From contig NZ_DF967965.1 of the NCBI RefSeq assembly GCF_001050195.2, forward strand, positions 158,498-222,497: a stretch of DNA of 64,000 bases, read 5' to 3'. The DNA is from Anaerolinea thermolimosa. GTDB taxonomy: Bacteria; Chloroflexota; Anaerolineae; Anaerolineales; Anaerolineaceae. A program made the position numbers and the translations under genes. The notes beneath the pieces were generated by a model. It saw only the letters and a program-made list of their open reading frames with translations, ran no database searches and was not told the origin of the DNA. This document shows positions 8,967-18,493 of this stretch, piece by piece (the stretch's first letter is position 1; each line of letters opens with the position of its first letter).

Positions 8967-9015
8967 AAATTTGCATTAATTTGTGGAGTTAGAATCCATA
9001 AATTAATGCAAATTT
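8967..9015. promoter_or_regulatory. perfect 16-bp inverted repeat upstream of the ATPase gene
   Basis: Arms AAATTTGCATTAATTT (8967-8982) and AAATTAATGCAAATTT (9000-9015) are exact reverse complements around a 17-base centre. The site is 25 bases upstream of the ATPase start codon and also supplies the TAA stop of the helicase-domain gene. It could be an operator, a weak terminator or an element end. Confidence 0.6.
8988..9003 (+). repeat. solo sequence resembling the 5' part of the CRISPR repeat
   Basis: GTTAGAATCCATAAAT matches 15 of the first 16 bases of the CRISPR repeat unit (GTCAGAATCCATAAAT) found at 59141 onward. It lies in the loop of the inverted repeat at 8967-9015. It may be coincidence or a fragment of a repeat. 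Confidence 0.35.
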
Positions 9016-10673
9016 CGGGAGCGTGCTTCCTCGATGTGAGTATCAGTTAGAAAGCCGCTTTCCTGCAGGGCATTCCTCACCTGTTCCTGTGAACCCGGGC
9101 GTAAAAGTACGACGGTGGGTGAGAGCTCTTCGAGGATGAAACGTGAAGCGCGGGATTTTCGGAGAACCTCGAGTACCGCGGGAGAACTCACCCTGAGAAT
9201 CAGGGCCGATTCAATGGCGGCCTGGGTGCCAGAAGTTTCCCAGCGTTCCAGAGCCTGCACCAGCGACGGGGGTATGGCCTGTGGCTCAAGGTAGCGGCGC
9301 AGAAGGGCAAGGAATTGCCGGGGGTGTAAGCCCTGTGCGCTGGCACGTTGAAGCCCCTCAGGGGCAACCCGATACCGGTATTCGCCGGATTTTTCTTCTC
9401 CCCACAGGCAAAAGCGGGCAAGCTGGTAACGCAAGGTGCGCGGAGCCAGGCGTGGTACAGTGATCTGGCCGGAGGAGGTTAACCGCACCCGTTCGGTTTC
9501 TTCGGGCAGGCCCTTGGGAGCCTTTCCCTGCAGAAGGGCCTCGGCCCATGAGGTGAAGCGGAAAGCGGCCGGGGGGGCATCCGGTGCAGGAGAAGCCAGA
9601 TCGAGAATGCCCAGCCAGTGGAGGGGGCCGGTAATGATAAAGCGCACCAGAGCCCCGTCTACTTCGTCCCAATGCTCGAAGCCGCGCAGGTATTCCCCGC
9701 TTGTTTCGTGACGAATGAACCATGAATCGTAGTCGCCAGCCGGGCGTTGAAAATCGGGGTCCTGTTCTTGAATGGTGCGCACCAGAGAGGAGAGATTCCA
9801 CCATCCATTTCCAGGATCGGGGACGCGGTTAAGCCAGTCGAGGATGGCCCGACGCGCGCGCAGCGGATCATTTTGCCAGTCACCTTCAAACTTGAGGCCT
9901 GGCAGGAGGCGCAACTCATTAAAGAGAGGAGATTCCATCCAGGAACGGGTGAGATGGGCCAGCGCTTCAGCCCGTGGAGCTTCTAAAAAAGCGCGGGTAG
10001 CATCAGCGCGGGGCAGGCCATTTTCGTCGATCAGCCCTGCCGCATTGAGTAATTGGGCCAGAATCGATGGAGAAATGGGCCAGTTCCGATTGCTCAGGTT
10101 TTCAAGGGAGAGGCCCATGCGCAAAGCGGCCAGCAGGGTCGTTGCGTGGTCAAGGATCCAGTCGCCAGTCAGAATGGGATGGGCGCACTCCAGAGGGGTA
10201 GCGGGCCGACCGGGGGGAGCTTCGCGGGTAGATGCCAGGGGGCGAATCACTTCCAGCAGGTCATCGGGAATGTAAGCGTATTCCAGCGGTTCGGGATCTT
10301 CCGGGCTGTTGAGAAAGGCGCGGCCGATGAGGGCGCGATACCAGAGCACTTCAGCTGGAGACGCCGGATGAAGATCGGGGCGCTCTTTTTCTCGGCGCGC
10401 CGGGCCAAGTTGCCGCACGGTTCCAAAACGGCGGGTGAAAAGTGCCCAGCTCATCCGCCCCTCATGTTCCAGAACGGCCTGCAGGGCCATTTGAGCCTCA
10501 GACGGCAAAGCCGAAAGAACCTCTTCTCGCCATGGGGCCTGCAGAATGCCCCGCACGAGCTGAGGCAGGGCGGTGGCCACGTCGGGGGCGGTGAGTTCAA
10601 TTCCCCAGGCGGCGGCTACCATGCGCAGAAAACCAAAATCGCGCCCGCGCAGTGCATCGGATAGGGTCGGCAT
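9003..10673 (-). CDS. XPB/Ssl2-type helicase-associated domain protein
   Basis: About 556 residues from the start MPTLSDALRGRDFGFLRMVA. This N-terminus and the Leu/Arg-rich helical body fit the helicase XPB/Ssl2 N-terminal-domain proteins found in Chloroflexota and Actinobacteria; no Walker motif is present, so it is not itself an ATPase. The end (QEQVRNALQESGFLTDTH) repeats in the remnant at 7711-7784, showing that the current 3' end was supplied with the inserted ATPase gene. ATG 10673 is chosen over a 54-residue longer frame because TATAAT (10680-10685) ends six bases before it, which implies a leaderless message. It follows the diacylglycerol-kinase gene by 22 bases. Confidence 0.6.
   Translation of the reverse strand: MPTLSDALRGRDFGFLRMVAAAWGIELTAPDVATALPQLVRGILQAPWREEVLSALPSEAQMALQAVLEHEGRMSWALFTRRFGTVRQLGPARREKERPDLHPASPAEVLWYRALIGRAFLNSPEDPEPLEYAYIPDDLLEVIRPLASTREAPPGRPATPLECAHPILTGDWILDHATTLLAALRMGLSLENLSNRNWPISPSILAQLLNAAGLIDENGLPRADATRAFLEAPRAEALAHLTRSWMESPLFNELRLLPGLKFEGDWQNDPLRARRAILDWLNRVPDPGNGWWNLSSLVRTIQEQDPDFQRPAGDYDSWFIRHETSGEYLRGFEHWDEVDGALVRFIITGPLHWLGILDLASPAPDAPPAAFRFTSWAEALLQGKAPKGLPEETERVRLTSSGQITVPRLAPRTLRYQLARFCLWGEEKSGEYRYRVAPEGLQRASAQGLHPRQFLALLRRYLEPQAIPPSLVQALERWETSGTQAAIESALILRVSSPAVLEVLRKSRASRFILEELSPTVVLLRPGSQEQVRNALQESGFLTDTHIEEARSRNLH
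9051..9083. repeat. left copy of the 33-bp direct repeat flanking the ATPase insertion
   Basis: Identical to 7741-7773. It forms part of the intact C-terminal coding sequence of the helicase-domain gene. Confidence 0.85.
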
Positions 10674-10679
10674 ACCCTG

Positions 10680-10685
10680 ATTATA
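10680..10685 (-). promoter_or_regulatory. -10 box implying a leaderless transcript
   Basis: On the minus strand TATAAT is followed by CAGGGT and then ATG (10673). Transcription would begin at or next to the start codon, and no ribosome binding site is present. Confidence 0.4.
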
Positions 10686-10695
10686 TGCAAAAAGG

Positions 10696-11628
10696 TCAGG
10701 ATTTAAATCCCGGGGCGACCGCCCGAATGGCAGAAGGGAGACATTCGATTTTGAGATGGTTGACGGTGGAATGCATACCGGCGTAGATCTCTCCATCGGA
10801 ATGAATGTAGAGGGGGCGGTCGGAGTTGATTTCAAGGGTGCGGAAAGACAGAGAATGCACGTAGGAGAGCTTCTCGTGGGTTCCGTTCATGAAGTAAGGC
10901 ACGGTGAGCAACATGCGCCGCCGTCGAATGACGGGTACGCGCACCGAATTAAGCAGACCATCTTGCTGGCTGGCCTGCGGGGCAATATGAAAGCCACCCC
11001 CCTCACGTTTGCCGTTGCAGATCACCATCATGAGCAAAGATTCATCCCACTCTTGATGGTCGGTTCGCAGGTGGGCTTTGTAGGGGGTGTAATCGAGGAT
11101 AAGTGCCTGCATCATGGCCAGGAAATACACGGCGAATCCCTGAAAGAGAGCCACCCGGCGCGATCGGATGTTGATGAGGGCGTCGAAGCCAATGCCCAGG
11201 GTGTTTGTCCAGTACTCGCTGTGCCCGCGGTTGTCTTCCACGTGAGCCACATCAATCTCGTGTACCGGCCCCTGGAATGCCTGCCGCAGGGCTTCTTCAG
11301 GAATCGATGAAATTCCCAGGCTGTAGGCAAAATCATTCCCGGTGCCCACCGGGACGATCCCTAAAATGGGGCGTTTTTCGGGGGGTAGCTGCATCAGGCC
11401 GTTGACGACCTCGTGGACGGTGCCGTCGCCGCCCATGGCGATGACCTTTTCATAACCCTCTTCTCCAGCCTGACGCGCAAGCTCAGCGGCGTGGGTAGGG
11501 TAGACGGTTCCCGTCCAATCCGCGCCGCCCAGCTCGGTGAGCAGGGGGCGCAGAGAAGAAGCGATCGGCCATGAGCGGCCAAGGTTGGCAATGGGATTGA
11601 AAATGAGTTTAACTTTTTTCCTGAGCAT
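10696..11628 (-). CDS. diacylglycerol/lipid kinase (DagK, YegS-like)
   Basis: A 310-residue cytoplasmic enzyme of the DAGK catalytic family. It has the N-terminal phosphate-binding KVKLIFNPIANLGRS, the glycine-rich AMGGDGTVHEVVNGLM and GIVPVGTGNDFAYSLG, and a C-terminal beta-rich half with IHSDGEIYAG. The family phosphorylates diacylglycerol, sphingoid or other lipids using ATP. The length is typical. It is read on the minus strand ahead of the helicase-domain gene. The substrate cannot be decided from sequence. Confidence 0.85.
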   Translation of the reverse strand: MLRKKVKLIFNPIANLGRSWPIASSLRPLLTELGGADWTGTVYPTHAAELARQAGEEGYEKVIAMGGDGTVHEVVNGLMQLPPEKRPILGIVPVGTGNDFAYSLGISSIPEEALRQAFQGPVHEIDVAHVEDNRGHSEYWTNTLGIGFDALINIRSRRVALFQGFAVYFLAMMQALILDYTPYKAHLRTDHQEWDESLLMMVICNGKREGGGFHIAPQASQQDGLLNSVRVPVIRRRRMLLTVPYFMNGTHEKLSYVHSLSFRTLEINSDRPLYIHSDGEIYAGMHSTVNHLKIECLPSAIRAVAPGFKS

Positions 11629-12014
11629 GGGTTATTCACAGAGTGGGGAATGGCTGTTATTATAACCCGTTCAGGAGATGATCGTCGCGGAAATTCATAG
11701 GTGATGTTAATATTCCTCGGTTACAATGCAATGCATTGGATGGTTAGATTTGGGGTCTATGGATGAGAACCTTGTATCGTCTAAACGGGTGACTCGACAA
11801 GCCCCTATAAAATGGTAGAATCAAAATGAGGTTTTTACCATGATGAGAATTTCGGGAAGCGCCCGAGCTGGAGCTATTTTCCCAGCACCTTCTGGAAGTC
11901 AAACCTGTAGAAGCGTGGGTTCCAGACGGCTTCCCTGTTCATGCCAACCCTTCAGGATCGAGCGATCTGTAGCCTGGGGGGAAAGCGTGTTGAGCGTTTA
12001 GAGGAGATTGTATT
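11629..12014. other. intergenic region upstream of clpC
   Basis: 386 bases separate the divergent kinase and clpC genes. CCTATAAAATGG at 11805-11816 offers a candidate -10 box for clpC about 200 bases before its ATG, without a clear -35. A small dyad (CAATGCAATGCATTG) lies at about 11726-11740, and GAAGTCAAACC at about 11893 resembles one CtsR half-site but has no partner. No gene is supported here. Confidence 0.35.
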
Positions 12015-14534
<2,520 letters not shown>

Positions 14535-14565
14535 AAGAGGGCGGGGAAACCCGCCCTCTTTCTTT
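14535..14565 (+). terminator. clpC terminator
   Basis: An 11-bp perfect stem AAGAGGGCGGG/CCCGCCCTCTT with a GAAA tetraloop, followed by TCTTT, directly after the clpC stop codon. Confidence 0.9.
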
Positions 14566-14587
14566 GCAGGTGAAGTAAAATGAAAGT

Positions 14588-15565
14588 ATGGAAGAAATCA
14601 AGGATTCTGGATACGAGCCCGAAGAGATGAATGAGGCAGCCCGCGAGCCCAGAGGGGGAGGAACGCCATCCCTGTTGCCTCTTCCATTCACCGGAGAATC
14701 CTCCCTTGAAAAAACGGGGCCGTTATCTGCGTGGCTGGATCAGATTATTTGTGGCGACTGCCTGGAGGTATTAAAGCAAATCCCGGATGAAAGTATTGAT
14801 TTAATCGTAACTTCTCCTCCCTATGCTGATCAAAGGGCTTCCACTTACGGAGGAATTAAGCCAGATGCGTATGTGGCGTGGTTTTTACCCCGTTCGGCGG
14901 AGTTTCTCCGTATTCTAAAACCCAGCGGTTCGTTCGTTCTGAACATCAAAGAAAGGGTGGTGAATGGCGAGCGGCATACCTATGTGTTGGAATTGATCCT
15001 GGAGATGCGGCGGCAGGGTTGGCTCTGGACGGAAGAGTATATGTGGCACAAAAAAAATTCCCACCCGGGCAAGTGGCCAAATCGCTTCAGAGATAACTGG
15101 GAGCGATTGTTGCACTTCACCCGCACCAGACGGTTCTATATGAATCAAGAGGCGGTGATGGTGCCCGTGGGTGACTGGGCTCAGACCCGGTTGAAAAACC
15201 TTTCAGAAACCGACATGCGCCGGGATAATTCGCGGGTAGGGAGTGGATTCGGAAAAAGAATCGCAAACTGGGTGGGTCGAGAGATGGTCTACCCATCGAA
15301 TGTATTGTATATGCCCACCGAATGTTATAACCGAAAACACAGCGCCACTTTCCCGGTTGCTCTACCGGAGTGGTTCATCAAGCTTTTTACCCGCCCCGGA
15401 GATGTAGTTCTTGATCCCTTCAATGGCAGCGGAACGACCTGTGTGGCGGCCCAACGATTGGATCGTCATTATATTGGGATCGATATTAATCAGGAATATT
15501 GTGAGGTCGCACTCGAAAGACTCGCCCTTGAGAAAAAGAAAAATGGAAAGAATGGCAGCCGATGA
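14588..15565 (+). CDS. type II DNA methyltransferase (beta-class, N4-cytosine or N6-adenine)
   Basis: A 325-residue amino-methyltransferase. Catalytic motif IV (VTSPPYADQ) comes first, at about residue 77, and the SAM-binding motif I region (DPFNGSGTTCVAAQRLDRHYIG) comes last: the beta-class order. SPPY rather than DPPY favours N4-cytosine, though adenine is possible. The first 35 residues are not conserved-looking. The stop overlaps the ATG of the endonuclease gene (ATGA at 15562-15565). The pair lies between the clpC terminator and radA and is less G/C-rich than either, suggesting acquisition. It would protect host DNA from its partner nuclease. Confidence 0.9.
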   Translation: MEEIKDSGYEPEEMNEAAREPRGGGTPSLLPLPFTGESSLEKTGPLSAWLDQIICGDCLEVLKQIPDESIDLIVTSPPYADQRASTYGGIKPDAYVAWFLPRSAEFLRILKPSGSFVLNIKERVVNGERHTYVLELILEMRRQGWLWTEEYMWHKKNSHPGKWPNRFRDNWERLLHFTRTRRFYMNQEAVMVPVGDWAQTRLKNLSETDMRRDNSRVGSGFGKRIANWVGREMVYPSNVLYMPTECYNRKHSATFPVALPEWFIKLFTRPGDVVLDPFNGSGTTCVAAQRLDRHYIGIDINQEYCEVALERLALEKKKNGKNGSR

Positions 15566-16341
15566 CCACGCCGAAAGATACCCCTTCCCTTGATCTTCAT
15601 TTACTCAATGAGTTTGTCAATGAACATATCCAGAGCTTTCATGTTCGCAGGCTCGAACGATTGTCTCAGCTCACATTGAAGGACTTAATTCAGAAAAACC
15701 CTTATTTATTTCGGGCTAAAAATGTGAACAGGGCATCTGAGCTGATCGAGCAGACTATGGCGGCTTTTTTAAGTTCAAGTGAGGAAAAGATCTTTGGCGA
15801 TTTTTTAGAGAGCCTGGCGCTCTTTGTTGCTCAACAGAGCAGTATTGATGCTCATAAATCGGCGACCTCTGGTTTGGATCTCGAATTCTCAAAAAATGGG
15901 GTTTATTACGTGGTTTCTATAAAATCTGGCCCCAATTGGGGGAACTCCAGTCAACATAGTAAACTGGAAGATGATTTTAGAAAAGCGCAGATTCGCTTGC
16001 GTCAGGCAAGCGTTAAACTTAATGTGGTACCTGTGCTGGGCATTTGTTATGGAAAATCGAGGTCAGTGTGGACAAAAGGCGGGTACTTAAAGCTTGTTGG
16101 GCAGAATTTTTGGGCGCTGATCAGCGGCGAAAAAGATTTTTACATCCAAATTGTCGAACCGGTAGGGTATCGAGCGAAAGAACATAATGAAAGGTACCTG
16201 CTTGAAAAAGACCGAATTGCGAACAAACTGACGAAGGATTTTATTGAACATTTCTGTGACGAGCGCGGCCAGATTGACTGGGTGAAACTGGTGCAGGCCA
16301 ACAGCGGTGGTTACGATCTGGAGCAGATTCTTTCGGGGTGA
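15562..16341 (+). CDS. type II restriction endonuclease (PmeII-like)
   Basis: A 259-residue protein coupled to the methyltransferase. The core GLDLEFSKNGVYYVVSIKSG fits a PD-(D/E)xK nuclease fold with D/E in LDLEF and the catalytic lysine in SIK, followed by PNWGNSSQ. To my recollection this pattern is characteristic of the PmeII-family type II enzymes; the assignment to that family is tentative, the restriction role is well supported by context. The recognition sequence is unknown. It has A/T-rich codons compared with the flanking genes. It ends 3 bases before radA, so radA may be cotranscribed with the R-M genes. Confidence 0.8.
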   Translation: MTTPKDTPSLDLHLLNEFVNEHIQSFHVRRLERLSQLTLKDLIQKNPYLFRAKNVNRASELIEQTMAAFLSSSEEKIFGDFLESLALFVAQQSSIDAHKSATSGLDLEFSKNGVYYVVSIKSGPNWGNSSQHSKLEDDFRKAQIRLRQASVKLNVVPVLGICYGKSRSVWTKGGYLKLVGQNFWALISGEKDFYIQIVEPVGYRAKEHNERYLLEKDRIANKLTKDFIEHFCDERGQIDWVKLVQANSGGYDLEQILSG

Positions 16342-16344
16342 GGC

Positions 16345-17742
16345 GTGGCAAAACTACAGACCCGTTACGTATGCCAGAATTGCGGCAAGGTTGCTCCCAG
16401 GGCGATGGGTCGCTGCCCGCAGTGTGGCAGCTGGAACAGCATGGTTGAAGAGGTTGTGGCGCCTCCTCCCACGGGGACGCGCCTGGCAGAACCCGGCGGT
16501 CGGCCAGGGCTGGGTGGAGGTAATTTACCGCGGCGGATGCGTGAAATTGAGGGAGATAGCGAAAGCCGCCTCGCCGTGCCGATGGGCGAGTTTGCCCGGG
16601 TGCTGGGGGGAGGAATCGTTCCTGGCTCGATGGTGCTGGTGGGAGGCGACCCGGGGATCGGCAAATCGACCTTGATGTTGCAGATCGCGCTGGAGATGGC
16701 CCTCCACAGCCGGGTGCTTTATGTTTCGGGGGAGGAATCGGAACGGCAGATCAAAATGCGTGCCCTGCGCTTGCGCGATGAATCCGGCCTGCCAGATGAG
16801 CTGTTCCTGGTCACGGAAACGAATCTGGAGACCATTCTTGAGCACACCCGGGCAGTTCAGCCTGCATTGCTGGTTGTGGATTCCATTCAGACGGTGTACC
16901 TGCCAGGGATGGACTCTGCGGCGGGGTCTGTCTCACAGGTGCGTGAATGCTCCAGCCGCCTGCGCGACCTGGCCAAGGCTTCGGGTATTTCGGTCTTTGT
17001 CATCGGGCATGTGACCAAAGAAGGGATCATTGCCGGGCCGCGGGTGCTGGAGCATATTGTAGATACAGTGCTTTACCTGGAGGGAGATCGTTTTCAATCC
17101 TACCGGTTGCTGCGGTCGGTCAAGAACCGTTTTGGGGCCACCAGCGAGGTGGGGGTTTTTGAAATGCGCGAGCAGGGAATGATCGAGGTGACCAATCCTT
17201 CTGAGGCTTTCCTGGCTGAGCGCATGGTGAATGTGGCAGGCTCGGCGATTGCTGTGACCATGGAAGGTACGCGTCCGCTTCTGGTGGAAGTTCAGGGGCT
17301 GACCAGCCCTACCAGCCTGGGCAACCCCCGCCGCACGCCGAATGGTATTGATATTAACCGTCTGTTGATCATCACGGCTGTGCTTACCCGGCGGGTAGGG
17401 GTACGCCTTTCGGAGCAGGATGTTTTCGTGAATGTGGTGGGTGGCCTGCGCATTACGGAACCTGCGGCTGACCTGGCGGTGGCGGCGGCGATCGCTTCAT
17501 CGATGAAAGATGCTCCCGTGCGAGCTGACACAGTGTTGATCGGTGAGGTGGGGCTTTCGGGAGAATTGCGCATGGTGGGGCAGATGGGGGCGCGTTTGAA
17601 TGAGGCGCAAAAACTGGGTTTCAGGCAGGCCATTGTCCCGCGGCGGGTGCGGCGTGGAGCCGAACCCTGGCCAGATGGATTGCAGATCAGCGAGGCGCGT
17701 TCGCTACGTGAAGCACTGGCGCTGGCACTTTTACAGGAATAA
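16345..17742 (+). CDS. radA: DNA repair protein RadA (Sms)
   Basis: A 465-residue RecA-like ATPase helping branch migration in recombinational repair. It shows the N-terminal four-cysteine zinc finger (CQNCGKVAPRAMGRCPQCGSW), Walker A GGDPGIGKSTL, Walker B LLVVDSIQTVY, the RadA signature KNRFG (in SVKNRFGATSEVG) and a Lon-like C-terminal domain (GLTSPTSLGNPRRTPNG to LIGEVGLSGELRMV). Start is GTG at 16345, three bases after the endonuclease stop. Chloroflexota and Firmicutes often carry clpC and radA as neighbours; here an R-M pair separates them. Confidence 0.95.
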   Translation: MAKLQTRYVCQNCGKVAPRAMGRCPQCGSWNSMVEEVVAPPPTGTRLAEPGGRPGLGGGNLPRRMREIEGDSESRLAVPMGEFARVLGGGIVPGSMVLVGGDPGIGKSTLMLQIALEMALHSRVLYVSGEESERQIKMRALRLRDESGLPDELFLVTETNLETILEHTRAVQPALLVVDSIQTVYLPGMDSAAGSVSQVRECSSRLRDLAKASGISVFVIGHVTKEGIIAGPRVLEHIVDTVLYLEGDRFQSYRLLRSVKNRFGATSEVGVFEMREQGMIEVTNPSEAFLAERMVNVAGSAIAVTMEGTRPLLVEVQGLTSPTSLGNPRRTPNGIDINRLLIITAVLTRRVGVRLSEQDVFVNVVGGLRITEPAADLAVAAAIASSMKDAPVRADTVLIGEVGLSGELRMVGQMGARLNEAQKLGFRQAIVPRRVRRGAEPWPDGLQISEARSLREALALALLQE

Positions 17743-17814
17743 GCGAGGGAATGACCCTGGCCTGGTGTCGGGGAGAGCGATTCGGGTTTTCTACTTTGCA
17801 CAGGAGGTGATCTC

Positions 17815-18285
17815 ATGAAAGGAAATGAAGCAATACTTGAAACTCTCAACGCGTTGCTGGCCGATGAATTAACCGCCATCAACCAGTACATTCTGCATTC
17901 TGAAATGTGTGCCAACTGGGGTTACGAACGCCTGCACCAGGCCATCGAGAAGCGTGCTATTGACGAGATGAAGCACGCCGAGAAGCTCATCGGGCGCATT
18001 CTCTTCCTGGAGGGACGCCCGGTGGTCAACCAGCTTAAAGCGATGCACATCGGGGGAGACGTGGCAGAGCAATTCCAGAAGGATGTAGAATCGGAATATG
18101 GGGCGATTCGGGCCTACAACGAGGGTATCCGTCAGGCGGTGGCCCTGGGCGATAACGGCACACGTGACCTGCTGGAAGAGATTCTTGAAGATGAAGAAGC
18201 CCACACTGACTGGCTGGAAGCCCAGCTTGATCAGGTGAAACAGATGAGCCTGCAGCATTACCTGGCACAGCAAATCAAGAGCTGA
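17815..18285 (+). CDS. bfr: bacterioferritin
   Basis: A 156-residue four-helix ferritin-like iron store. Ferroxidase ligands are in place: E18, E51, H54, E94, and a late EExH at residues 126-129. The heme-ligand methionine is present as M52 (DEMKH). Length matches the family. A very strong ribosome binding site, AGGAGGTGATCTC, precedes ATG 17815. It is separated from radA by 72 bases, and a 13-bp stem-loop follows it. It stores Fe(III) and limits Fenton chemistry. Confidence 0.95.
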   Translation: MKGNEAILETLNALLADELTAINQYILHSEMCANWGYERLHQAIEKRAIDEMKHAEKLIGRILFLEGRPVVNQLKAMHIGGDVAEQFQKDVESEYGAIRAYNEGIRQAVALGDNGTRDLLEEILEDEEAHTDWLEAQLDQVKQMSLQHYLAQQIKS

Positions 18286-18315
18286 GCAATCGTGAGACGA
18301 TAATCCCGTTTTGAG

Positions 18316-18351
18316 CTGCACCCCGGAGAGAAAACCTGCTCCGGGGTGCAG
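18316..18351 (+). terminator. stem-loop after bacterioferritin
   Basis: A 13-bp perfect stem CTGCACCCCGGAG/CTCCGGGGTGCAG with a 10-base loop. The T-tract is poor (TGTAATTC), so termination may be inefficient or the hairpin may protect the transcript end. Confidence 0.6.
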
Positions 18352-18398
18352 TGTAATTCTCTACAATTTTGTTAACGCGGGCCTCACCGGTCAACCGG

Positions 18399-18404
18399 TA
18401 TAAT
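18399..18404 (+). promoter_or_regulatory. candidate -10 box for the multi-sensor HD-GYP gene
   Basis: TATAAT preceded by GG and by the near-palindrome ACCGGTCAACCGGT. No good -35 hexamer at normal spacing. It is 90 bases before ATG 18494. Confidence 0.4.
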
Positions 18405-18493
18405 GGAAATAATCCAGGCGAGAGGAGAGGTTCTGCTTTTGTATGGCGTTGATCCAGGAAATCGGGCAGAGGAAGGGGTAACCACAAACCGGT

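Noticed and set aside
11700-12014. CtsR or CIRCE heat-shock operator before clpC
   Set aside because: Only one GTCAAA half-site is seen and no CIRCE inverted repeat; not enough for a call.
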